Below are positions 56,495-64,000 of a DNA stretch of 64,000 nt, piece by piece (position 1 is the first letter of the stretch; each line of letters starts with the position of its first letter). The position numbers and the translations under genes were made by a program. The notes under the pieces are model-generated. The model did no database searches, was not told the DNA's origin, and worked only from the letters and a program-made list of their open reading frames with translations. Where the stretch lies: assembly GCF_000153825.1 (NCBI RefSeq), contig NZ_DS022299.1:2535707-2599706 (forward strand), read 5' to 3'. The stretch comes from Synechococcus sp. RS9916. GTDB taxonomy: Bacteria; Cyanobacteriota; Cyanobacteriia; PCC-6307; Cyanobiaceae.

Positions 56495-59400
56495 TCAGCC
56501 TGTGTTGCGCATGCCGGCAGCGATGCCATTGATGGTGAGCAGCGCCCCGCGCAACAGTTCGCTGCGGCTGTAAGTGCGGCCATCGCTATCACCTGACGTT
56601 GCCTCCCGCATGGGGGGCTGCCGGTTTTGGTCGCGCAGGCGGCGCAGTAACGCGACCTGCAGGAATCCAAGCGGCACAATCGTGCGATTGCGCAGATCGA
56701 CAGACAGTTGGAGGCCAGGATCGCCATCGAGTAGACGTTCCTGACCGGTGATGTCGAGCACCAGCTGGAGCGTGAGGGCATGCTCGCGAGCAATGGTGCT
56801 GTAGATGCGCTCGAAGGCGTCGCGGTGCTCGCTGCGGCCCAGGCTGGTCACGTAGTGACGGGCCAGTTCGAGATCCACCTTGGAGAGAGTCATCTCCACT
56901 TTGGAAATCAACATTCGGAAGAAAGGCCAGCGTTGATGCAATCGCCGCAGGACATCCAGTTGTTCGGGGTCTGAAGCCACTTCTTCTGCCAAGGCCGTGC
57001 CGACACCAAACCAGCTGGGGAGCAGGAAACGACTTTGGGTCCAGCCGAACACCCAAGGGATGGCTCGCAGACTGGAGAGATCCTTCGCCCCCGTTTTGCG
57101 CCGTGCTGGGCGACTGGAGATCTGCAGTTTGCTGATTTCTTCGATCGGTGTGACCTGCTGGAAGAAGGCCACCAGATCGGGATTGTCATGCACCAGAGCC
57201 CGGTAGTGGCTGCGTGATCGCGCGGCGAGTCGGGCCATCAGTTCGTTCCAGCTCGGGGTGGCATCGAGCTGGTTGGTGACCAGGCTGTTTTGCACAACAG
57301 CGGTACTCACCGTCTCGAGGTTGTACAGCGCCAGTTCGGGCAGGCTGTATTTCGACGCCAGCACTTCACCCTGCTCGGTGATCTTGATACGACCCTGAAG
57401 CGTGCCGCTTGGTTGGGCGAGGATGGCCTGATAGGCCGGGCCACCACCACGCCCCACCGAGCCGCCCCGACCATGGAACAGACGCAGGGCCACACCGTGG
57501 CGGCTGGCCAGGTCTTGAAGGGCAATCTGGGCTTGGTGAATCTCCCAGTTGCTGGAGAGGAAGCCTGAGTCTTTGTTGCTGTCGGAATAGCCCAGCATCA
57601 ATTCCTGCAGGGGCTGCACGTGCTCACCGACTTGGGGCAGGAGCTTGCGGTAGAGGGGGTTCTCGAACAGCTGCTCCATCACCGCAGGAGCGCGCTGGAG
57701 ATCCTCCACGGTTTCAAACAGGGGAACGACCAGCAGATCGGCATGCTCGGCGGCCGGATCCACAAGGCCAGCTTCTTTGGCAAGGAGCAGCACCTCGAGC
57801 AAATCCGAAGCGGAGTTGCTCATGGAGATCACATAGGTCCGGCAGATGCGACTTCCGAACTCCTCCTGCAGGCGATGCAACATGCGGAAGACGGCAATCG
57901 TCTCCGCGGTGCCGGGGGACCATTGAACAGCCGGTGGAATGAGAGGGCGGCGTGTCTGCAGTTCCTCCAGCAACCAGGTCACGCGTTCGCTCTCATCCAT
58001 GTCCTCGTAGGACTTGGGAAGCCGCAAGTAGCGGGTGAGTTCGTCGAGGGCGTCGCTGTGGCGGGTGCTCTCCTGGCGAATGTCCAGGCTGGCCAGGGAG
58101 AAGCCAAAAATGTGCACCTGCGTCAGCAAGGTGTCGAGTGGTTCGCAGCTCAGCTCGGTGCTCACCAGGCTGTTGCGGATCAGTTCGAGGTCACTGCGGA
58201 ATTCAGCGACAGAGCCGTAGTGGAGTTCCTCTTGGCCGCCGGGGGTGGTGCTGTTGGCCACAAGCCCTTCGGTGGGGGTCTGCCAGCCGGCTTCCGCCAA
58301 TTGCTTGTTGCGCAGCTGCGTCAGCCGGAGGCGCTCCAGCATGTAGCTGAGCTTGAGGCGGTAGGGCTCCAGCCGATAGCGCGCTGCCCGCTCCTCATAA
58401 ACATCCGGGAAACGCAGCCGATCCATTTCCAGTGACTCGAGCAGTGGGGCGCTCACCTGGCTCCACTGCATGGAAATACTGAGCTGGTCGCGCAGGGCCT
58501 GGACGGCGGCGATGTAGCGCTCCAGCATCAACTGGCGCTGATAACAAGATGTTCTCCAGGTGATTTCAGGAGTCACCGAAGGGTTGCCATCGCGGTCGGA
58601 TCCCACCCAGGAGCCGAAGGTGCAGAAAGCGGAGGGTGGAAGACGAACGTCGGGATAGCTGCTGGCCAGGGCGCTGCTGATGCGACGACGCAGTTGGGGC
58701 ATCGCATCGAAGAGCACCTGCTGGAAGTAATGGAGGGCGTAATCGACCTCGTCCAGCACCGTGGGTTTGAACTGGTGCAGCTCGTCGGTGCGCCACCAGA
58801 GGCGGATCTCTTCTTCTAACTGCTGCCGCAGACTGGAACTTTCACTGCTGCTGACGGCTGGTGTGGCCTGCAGCTGCTGCAGCAAGGTGGCCACCCGGCG
58901 CTGCTTATGGCGCACGGTGTGACGGACGATTTCGGTGGGGTGCGCGGTGAACACCAGCCGAATGTCCAGATTCTGGAGCAGTGCTTCCAGTTGGGCGGGG
59001 GGCACATTCAGGTGCCGCAGCCGCTCGAACAGTTCGCGGAACGTGGCTGGTTCGGTTTGGCTGGCTAGCGGCGGAGCGAAGGGGTCCACCGCTTCGGCAT
59101 GGTCGTGGGAGCGGCTGATGCTCTCCAAATAGCTGTCTTCCTCAATCCGCTGCTCGAGGATGTTGACCAGCTGGAAGTAAAGAGAGAAAGCCCGCGCTGC
59201 GGCGATCGCTTCCACCAGATCCATTTCCCGGATCAGCTGGGCTACGGCATCACTGCTCACCGCAGCACCGTCGCTGGCCACCGGGTCACTGAGCTGCTTC
59301 ATCCGCAGCAGACGCTCGGCCTGATCCGGCGGGCATTCACTGCGCAGCACCGTTTCCCACAGGTCCTCCACCAAGGCCAGACGCTGCTTTAGCAGCTGCC

Positions 59401-59506
59401 CACCGGCCTGGAAAGGCTCAGCGATCCCCGACCGGTCACTCTCAGGAGTCTGGGCGTGGGTCGAGAGCATCGAGGAAGGGTCCGAATCAGCTGAATCCAT
59501 GATCAT
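56495..59506 (-). CDS. ppc: phosphoenolpyruvate carboxylase
   Basis: Anaplerotic enzyme fixing bicarbonate onto PEP to form oxaloacetate. 1003 residues, the usual cyanobacterial length. [14 protein letters not shown] with the catalytic His near residue 189, [15 protein letters not shown] near residue 668-680 and the C-terminal AGMRNTG are intact. It overlaps the gshA stop by 4 bases (ATGA). Confidence 0.99.
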   Translation of the reverse strand: MIMDSADSDPSSMLSTHAQTPESDRSGIAEPFQAGGQLLKQRLALVEDLWETVLRSECPPDQAERLLRMKQLSDPVASDGAAVSSDAVAQLIREMDLVEAIAAARAFSLYFQLVNILEQRIEEDSYLESISRSHDHAEAVDPFAPPLASQTEPATFRELFERLRHLNVPPAQLEALLQNLDIRLVFTAHPTEIVRHTVRHKQRRVATLLQQLQATPAVSSSESSSLRQQLEEEIRLWWRTDELHQFKPTVLDEVDYALHYFQQVLFDAMPQLRRRISSALASSYPDVRLPPSAFCTFGSWVGSDRDGNPSVTPEITWRTSCYQRQLMLERYIAAVQALRDQLSISMQWSQVSAPLLESLEMDRLRFPDVYEERAARYRLEPYRLKLSYMLERLRLTQLRNKQLAEAGWQTPTEGLVANSTTPGGQEELHYGSVAEFRSDLELIRNSLVSTELSCEPLDTLLTQVHIFGFSLASLDIRQESTRHSDALDELTRYLRLPKSYEDMDESERVTWLLEELQTRRPLIPPAVQWSPGTAETIAVFRMLHRLQEEFGSRICRTYVISMSNSASDLLEVLLLAKEAGLVDPAAEHADLLVVPLFETVEDLQRAPAVMEQLFENPLYRKLLPQVGEHVQPLQELMLGYSDSNKDSGFLSSNWEIHQAQIALQDLASRHGVALRLFHGRGGSVGRGGGPAYQAILAQPSGTLQGRIKITEQGEVLASKYSLPELALYNLETVSTAVVQNSLVTNQLDATPSWNELMARLAARSRSHYRALVHDNPDLVAFFQQVTPIEEISKLQISSRPARRKTGAKDLSSLRAIPWVFGWTQSRFLLPSWFGVGTALAEEVASDPEQLDVLRRLHQRWPFFRMLISKVEMTLSKVDLELARHYVTSLGRSEHRDAFERIYSTIAREHALTLQLVLDITGQERLLDGDPGLQLSVDLRNRTIVPLGFLQVALLRRLRDQNRQPPMREATSGDSDGRTYSRSELLRGALLTINGIAAGMRNTG

Positions 59507-60645
59507 CCCAAAACGCCGGTTTGCTCTGCCTCGCCGCGTTCCTCATCAGCCATGGTGCGAATTCCGGCTTGGAGTACTTCTGGGAGGGTGGCGCCTGAGT
59601 TGACCGCTGCCAGCCAGCGCATCGCCTGGTTTCCATCCTGAAGCACGCGATGGATCGGCTCGAGCTGCTGGATAAGGCCGAGTTCCTCAGCCAGAGGACT
59701 GACCGTCTCACAGAGTTCCGCAATCCAGTCACGGCAGAGCAGCGAGCGACCATCACGCCAGTGGTGCAGCGGCGCATCGAGGCTGGCGCGGGCCGCTGCC
59801 GCATCATTGGCATCGCTCAGGCTCTGCAGTTGCTCAGGGCTGAGCTGGCTGGCGCGGAAAGGATCAAAGCGTTCAGGAGACTCGATCACCATCAACACCC
59901 GCAGCTCCAGAAGGGTGGTGACCGCCAGCAGTAAGCCAGAGTCGGTGATCAGATCACAAATGCGCAACTCCAGGCGATTCAGGTCGAGAGGGCGGCTCGG
60001 ACCATTCGGCCGCACCGAGGTCCAGAGGTGCCGCACGTTGTGCATCGTTCCGGCTTGCAGTTGCTCGTCGACCCAGCGGATGTAATGCCCATGGTCCTGA
60101 AACAGGGGGACGGACGATGGCGTGAGGGGAAATTGCAGCCACCGTTGGGAGTGGACGCCGGTGACCGCGCCACCGAGAAAGGGTGAGCTGGCACTCAGAG
60201 CCAGCAGGAGTGCCGCCTCACAGCGAATCAGTCGCAGTGCGGTGAACAGGGCGCTCGTGTCATCGATGCCCAGATTGATGTGAATGCTGGCGGTCACCAC
60301 CCTGGTGCCGTAGGTGGCTTCGATCAGGGAGTGATAAGCATTGCCCGGGTTGGAGCGTTCAAACCGGTTTGGGTCTCCCAGGCTGAGAGTGCTGCCTGGA
60401 AGCAAGGTCAGAGCCCTTGCTTCCAACCACGCACGCAACTGGCGTCTGGGCGCGAGCAGGGCTTCGCTGAGCGGGGCATAGTTGTACTCCGGGGCCGTGA
60501 TGTATTCGAGGTTGCGGTTGTCGGGCTCGGTGACGAACCCTTCAAGCGCTCGCGCTGCTTCTGCGGCGATGCCGACGTTTTCCCCGCTGGGGTTGCCTGT
60601 GAACAGCTCGATTTCAAAGCCTTTGAGCAGCAGCGATCCCGTCAT
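59503..60645 (-). CDS. gshA: glutamate-cysteine ligase, cyanobacterial type
   Basis: 380 residues. First step of glutathione synthesis, ATP-dependent coupling of Glu and Cys. [28 protein letters not shown] and [11 protein letters not shown] match the cyanobacterial GCS2-like family. Overlaps trpE by 4 bases upstream and ppc by 4 bases downstream, so the three genes are one coupled operon. Confidence 0.96.
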   Translation of the reverse strand: MTGSLLLKGFEIELFTGNPSGENVGIAAEAARALEGFVTEPDNRNLEYITAPEYNYAPLSEALLAPRRQLRAWLEARALTLLPGSTLSLGDPNRFERSNPGNAYHSLIEATYGTRVVTASIHINLGIDDTSALFTALRLIRCEAALLLALSASSPFLGGAVTGVHSQRWLQFPLTPSSVPLFQDHGHYIRWVDEQLQAGTMHNVRHLWTSVRPNGPSRPLDLNRLELRICDLITDSGLLLAVTTLLELRVLMVIESPERFDPFRASQLSPEQLQSLSDANDAAAARASLDAPLHHWRDGRSLLCRDWIAELCETVSPLAEELGLIQQLEPIHRVLQDGNQAMRWLAAVNSGATLPEVLQAGIRTMADEERGEAEQTGVLG

Positions 60646-62168
60646 GCCGATGGATCCTCGAGGCAGGCGAGGGCGGTGAGCATGCCCTTGGCCTTGTTGA
60701 GTGTTTCCTGGTATTCCGCCTCAGGCTTGGAATCGGCCACCACTCCGGCGCCTGCTTGCACTTGAATCCTCCAGCCACCTTCGGGATGGGGGCGCACCAC
60801 CATCGTGCGGATGGTGATCGCAGTGTTGAGAGCACCTGCCAGATCGACTGACCCATACACCCCTGAATAGGGACCGCGGGCATCGGGTTCGAGCTCGTTG
60901 ATCAGTTGCATCGCTCGGATCTTCGGAGCACCGCTGACCGTGCCGGCGGGGAATGCGGCCATCAATAAATCCCAGACGTCGTGCTCGGCGGCCAGGCGAC
61001 CTTCCACCTGGCTGACGATGTGCATCACATGGGAGTAACGCTCGATCACCATCAGGTCCTTGACCTCGACGGAGCCCGGTTGGCACACCCGGCCAAGGTC
61101 ATTGCGGCCCAGATCCACCAGCATCACGTGCTCGGCCCGTTCCTTGGGGTCGGCCAGCAGATCGGCCTCGAAGTTGCGATCCTCCAGTTCCGAATGGCCT
61201 CGCGGGCGGGTGCCGGCGATTGGTCGCAGGCTTGCCTTGACCCCTCCCGGGACTGGGTCGGCCTTGACCATCACCTCGGGGCTGGAGCCGATCAGCTGCC
61301 AGTCGCCGAAGTCGAAGAAGGCCATGTAGGGCGATGGATTCACCATCCGCAGGCTGCGATAAAGCTCCAGAGGCTTTTGGGGCACGCGAGCCTCAAGGCG
61401 CTGGCTGAGCACGAGTTGGAACACATCACCCGCTGCGATGTGGTCGCGTCCCCGCTCCACGGCGGCTTCAAAATCTTCGCGGCTGCGGTTGCTGATGGTC
61501 TGTGGCGAGTTCTGGCTGGTGGGTTGCCAGCGCAGCGGGCGGATCGCTGGCAACGGTGCCGCCATTCGCTCCTCCAGACGCGAAATGCGGGCCATGGCGT
61601 CATTCCAAGCCGCTTCCGCACTGGGCGGATTGCTGCCACTGAGGTCGCCGTAGGCCACGGCTGTGATCAGCCGTTTCACCTGATCGAAAATCAAGATGCT
61701 GTCCATCAGCATCCAGACGCCATCGGGAGGAGATCCTTCCGGCAGGGGATGGGTGGGCACGGAGGGTTCGATCCAGCGGATCAGTTCGTAACTCCAGATG
61801 CCGAACAACTGGCCGATCGACGGCAGCCCCGGTAAGGCCCCAGGTTGGTAAGGAGCAAGTGCTTCACGCAGCACATCGAAAGGATTGCCGCTCAGTTGCT
61901 CGCAATGGCCATCACGCCACTGCCGTTGAATCTCGTCATTGCGGACCGTGAGGGTCCAGAGCGGATCGCAGGCCACCACGCTGTAGCGACCGAGGGTTTC
62001 ACCACCCTCAACGGATTCCAATAAAACACCTGGAGGACGTCCCTCTCCCACTTTGAGCCAGGTGGTGAGGGGGGTCTCCAGGTCTGCCGGCCAGCTGCGT
62101 GCCACGGGAATAAACGTGGCACCAGCGGCTGCGGCCTCAAGGAACGCGGCGCGGTCGGGGCTGAGCAT
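60642..62168 (-). CDS. trpE: anthranilate synthase component I
   Basis: 508 residues. Converts chorismate (with glutamine-derived ammonia) to anthranilate, the first step of tryptophan synthesis. The tryptophan feedback motif LLES is at 49-52. Chorismate-binding motifs PFVVLSQRL-like FQLVLSQRLEARV, PIAGTRPRG and DLGRNDLGRVC are intact, ending with AGAGVVADSKPEAEYQET. TrpG is elsewhere. Stop overlaps the gshA start. Confidence 0.98.
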   Translation of the reverse strand: MLSPDRAAFLEAAAAGATFIPVARSWPADLETPLTTWLKVGEGRPPGVLLESVEGGETLGRYSVVACDPLWTLTVRNDEIQRQWRDGHCEQLSGNPFDVLREALAPYQPGALPGLPSIGQLFGIWSYELIRWIEPSVPTHPLPEGSPPDGVWMLMDSILIFDQVKRLITAVAYGDLSGSNPPSAEAAWNDAMARISRLEERMAAPLPAIRPLRWQPTSQNSPQTISNRSREDFEAAVERGRDHIAAGDVFQLVLSQRLEARVPQKPLELYRSLRMVNPSPYMAFFDFGDWQLIGSSPEVMVKADPVPGGVKASLRPIAGTRPRGHSELEDRNFEADLLADPKERAEHVMLVDLGRNDLGRVCQPGSVEVKDLMVIERYSHVMHIVSQVEGRLAAEHDVWDLLMAAFPAGTVSGAPKIRAMQLINELEPDARGPYSGVYGSVDLAGALNTAITIRTMVVRPHPEGGWRIQVQAGAGVVADSKPEAEYQETLNKAKGMLTALACLEDPSA

Positions 62169-62209
62169 TAAGGGATTGTCGCAGCCCTAACCGACGCTTG
62201 TCGACGGGA

Positions 62210-62641
62210 TCAGGCGTCGAAGGTGTTCCGACCGCTGAACTTGATGTTTGCGGGGTTGGTGTTCTCGCCAATGCGGCGGGGGTTGTGGCCCACCATCTGG
62301 CGACCTTCGTTCACCTTCTCGGGGAACACACCATCGCTGGGATGCAGGAACTCGGTGTCGCCACCAGGGAAGATCCGGTAGATCTTGTAGTCCTCGATCC
62401 GGGGCTTGAACTTGGTGCGCAGCTGGGTGCCAAGGGCCAGGCACTGCTCTTTGCGGGCGAAATACATGATGTTTTCGCCTTGGCTCATCATCGCTGCGCC
62501 ACCTGTGGGCAGCTCAAAAGCCTGCGCAGAGGAGCTGGTCCAGGTGATGGCGTACTTCTCTTCAGTCTCCGCGGCATTCAGAAGTCCACCGGTGCTGCCG
62601 ATGAACTGGGGGAGCTGACCGTTCAACGCCGTTGCTGTCAT
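62210..62641 (-). CDS. psaD: photosystem I subunit II
   Basis: 143-residue stromal/cytoplasmic-side PSI protein that docks ferredoxin and stabilises PsaC. The family motifs [19 protein letters not shown] and [19 protein letters not shown] are present, as is the basic [19 protein letters not shown] good Shine-Dalgarno GAGGA (62647-62651 on the opposite strand) lies 5 nt upstream of the ATG. 41 bp before trpE on the same strand. Confidence 0.99.
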   Translation of the reverse strand: MTATALNGQLPQFIGSTGGLLNAAETEEKYAITWTSSSAQAFELPTGGAAMMSQGENIMYFARKEQCLALGTQLRTKFKPRIEDYKIYRIFPGGDTEFLHPSDGVFPEKVNEGRQMVGHNPRRIGENTNPANIKFSGRNTFDA

Positions 62642-62744
62642 GGCTGTCCTCGAAAAATCGGCATGCCGTTACGGCTGGAAAGTAGCACCGTGATTCGGTC
62701 CTGATCCCCTGTGCCGTCAGCAAGCTTCACACCCGTCAACATTG

Positions 62745-64000
62745 TCAGGCCACAGGGAAGAACACCGTCAGCCCGCGGTCCCGTTGCTGAATCAGTCGTC
62801 CTCCCAGGCTGGCCAGGAGTCGGCGGGTCGCGCCCTGGCTGAGTTGCAGGCTGCCGGTGCCTGGATTCCAGCTCAGCACCGGCCCCAGCTCTGCGGTGCG
62901 TTCGGCTGTGTTGTCTGCGGCGCGTCCATTGCGCACCTGGCCGCGGAGATGCAGCTTGAGACGCGCGCCAGCGGGCCGCAGTTGGATCAACAACTGGGCG
63001 CCGTCGGGAAGGCCGCGGCTGCTGCGGTCGATCAGGCCGCCGAGCATGGGTTCAAGCCGTCCGGGATCACTCAGCACCGCCGGCAAATTGGCGCTCAGGT
63101 CGAGCTGAAGGGTGATGCCCCGCCGCTGCAACTGCTGCTCCCATCCCGGAGCCAGATCCTTAAGCATGCGCCCCAGGTCGGTGCGAGCGAGGTCTCCGGG
63201 TGGGGGCGGTTGCCGTTGAAGTTCTGCGGCATGGAAGATCAGCCCGAAGCGATCGATCTGCTCGGTGCATTCGCTGTCAATCTGTTGCAGCCGGCTCATC
63301 ACCACAGCTGGAAGGTCTTTTCGGCGCAAGAGGGATCGGATCAGGGTGCGGATGGTGGCTAGGGGTGTCCGGACTTCGTGGGTGATCGCCTCCAGCAACG
63401 ACAGCTCCGCTTCCGCGGGATCGTTGCTGGTGTCTGGCTCTCGAAGGGTCTGAAGCGTCAGGCTGGGCGCCATCGAGGCCAGGCGTTCCGCCAGGCCTGG
63501 CCAGAACCGCTGGCCGAATTGTTCGCTGCTCTGCAGTGGGCCGAGTGCTCCGATGGCGCGCCTTAGGGCCATGGCTTGCTCAGGGGCCTGATCCTGCAGG
63601 CGTTGATCCAGCATGGCCAGCAGGGCTCCCAGGGTTTCTGGGTCGGAGCGCATCAGCAATTGGCGCCGGTTGCTGTCTCCATGCAGCGCTAAGGCCACCT
63701 GGCGCTCCGCGGTGATCACGATCAGCAGCGGGTCAAGGCCATCGCTGTCCAGCAGGGACAGGCGTTGATAGGGGCTGCTTGTTGTGCTGTTTTGATCGGC
63801 GCGATGCAAGCGATCCGGCGGCAGGAGGGCGCTGGGCCCACCTGTGTTCAGCTGGAGTTGATCCGGGGTCCAAACCCATCCCTCGAATCCAGCGAGCAGG
63901 TCGGGGTCGTAAAGCGCAGGTAGGGGGGCTGCGATCCAGACACCACGCGGGGGGGTGTGGGTGCCAACGGGCAGCAGTTCGGCCTGAATCGTTTCCAGCG
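62745..64000 (-). CDS. sensor histidine kinase with degenerate ATP-binding domain, 5' partial
   Basis: The frame runs off the right window edge, so the N-terminus is missing. The DHp helix carries a standard H-box (ITHEVRTPLATI) with the phospho-acceptor His. In the ATPase domain the N-box Asn is replaced: the position of LLDNA reads LIDRSS. No DxGxG G1 box is visible, and G2 reads PGTGSLQLS. The N-terminal part (WIAAPLPALYDPD, then LIVITAERQVAL) resembles a sensory domain. It may be a weak kinase, a phosphatase or a scaffold. The C-terminus (RGLTVFFPVA) is normal. Confidence 0.75.
   Translation of the reverse strand, partial: LETIQAELLPVGTHTPPRGVWIAAPLPALYDPDLLAGFEGWVWTPDQLQLNTGGPSALLPPDRLHRADQNSTTSSPYQRLSLLDSDGLDPLLIVITAERQVALALHGDSNRRQLLMRSDPETLGALLAMLDQRLQDQAPEQAMALRRAIGALGPLQSSEQFGQRFWPGLAERLASMAPSLTLQTLREPDTSNDPAEAELSLLEAITHEVRTPLATIRTLIRSLLRRKDLPAVVMSRLQQIDSECTEQIDRFGLIFHAAELQRQPPPPGDLARTDLGRMLKDLAPGWEQQLQRRGITLQLDLSANLPAVLSDPGRLEPMLGGLIDRSSRGLPDGAQLLIQLRPAGARLKLHLRGQVRNGRAADNTAERTAELGPVLSWNPGTGSLQLSQGATRRLLASLGGRLIQQRDRGLTVFFPVA

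Noticed and set aside
1-64000. CRISPR arrays, insertion sequences, integrase or prophage genes
   Set aside because: No regularly spaced repeats, transposase or phage motifs were seen; tRNA genes have no adjacent integrase.

Overview
The window is a gene-dense piece (coding on both strands, no insertion sequences or CRISPR) of a cyanobacterial chromosome. Five photosystem I genes (psaA, psaB, psaI, psaL, psaD), NDH-1 subunit NdhN, the clock-input protein LdpA, the carotenoid desaturase CrtD, a CAAD-domain membrane protein, a Ycf45-like R3H ATPase and cyanobacterial families DUF1815 and DUF2839 identify the phylum. High GC, very short intergenic gaps and the combination of families point to a marine picocyanobacterium of the Synechococcus type; this lineage call is inference, not a database match.

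Layout. 1-3.2 kb: the 3' part of a CbiG-CobJ fusion (corrin ring contraction) that runs off the left edge, preceded by a secreted proline-rich protein. 3.2-8.25 kb: psaA-psaB behind a long structured leader and ending at a strong terminator. 8.25-8.6 kb: a non-coding stretch. 8.6-12.8 kb: an RND efflux pump and a bicupin enzyme. 12.9-13.6 kb: psaI-psaL. 13.7-20.2 kb: housekeeping and cell-wall genes (HEAT-like protein, glycosyltransferase, NlpC/P60 hydrolase, beta-lactamase-like hydrolase, alanine racemase, HNH nuclease) and tRNA-Ser(GCT).

20.2-36.8 kb, all on the minus strand: one continuous ribosomal supercluster, read rplC-rplD-rplW-rplB-rpsS-rplV-rpsC-rplP-rpmC-rpsQ-rplN-rplX-rplE-rpsH-rplF-rplR-rpsE-rplO-secY-adk-rpmJ-rpsM-rpsK-rpoA-rplQ-truA-rplM-rpsI-rpmE, ending in a 14-bp terminator, then prfA. 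It merges the S10, spc, alpha and L13/S9 operons. rpsJ, rpsN, rpmD, map and infA are absent from it.

37.1-45.9 kb: ndhN-ldpA-R3H ATPase, tRNA-Gln(TTG), a HAD hydrolase, recA behind a perfect cyanobacterial LexA box, DUF1815, DUF2839, a DinG-like helicase homologue that has lost its ATPase motifs, and tyrA. 46-54.7 kb: crtD, a fructosamine-kinase-like protein, a CAAD protein, an overlapping JAMM peptidase plus MoeZ-type E1/rhodanese pair, a tandemly duplicated corrinoid adenosyltransferase, larE, glutamate decarboxylase and speD. 54.7-64 kb: recF (apparently without a canonical start codon), tRNA-Arg(CCG), a GNAT protein, then trpE-gshA-ppc as a tightly overlapped operon, psaD, and a sensor histidine kinase with a degenerate ATP-binding domain that runs off the right edge.

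No obviously new multi-gene system such as a defence island or biosynthetic cluster is visible. The most interesting points are two conserved genes with no canonical start codon, two enzyme homologues with eroded catalytic motifs, the JAMM/E1 pair, the fused CobO duplication, and candidate RNA leaders in front of psaA, rpsM, rplM and rplC.
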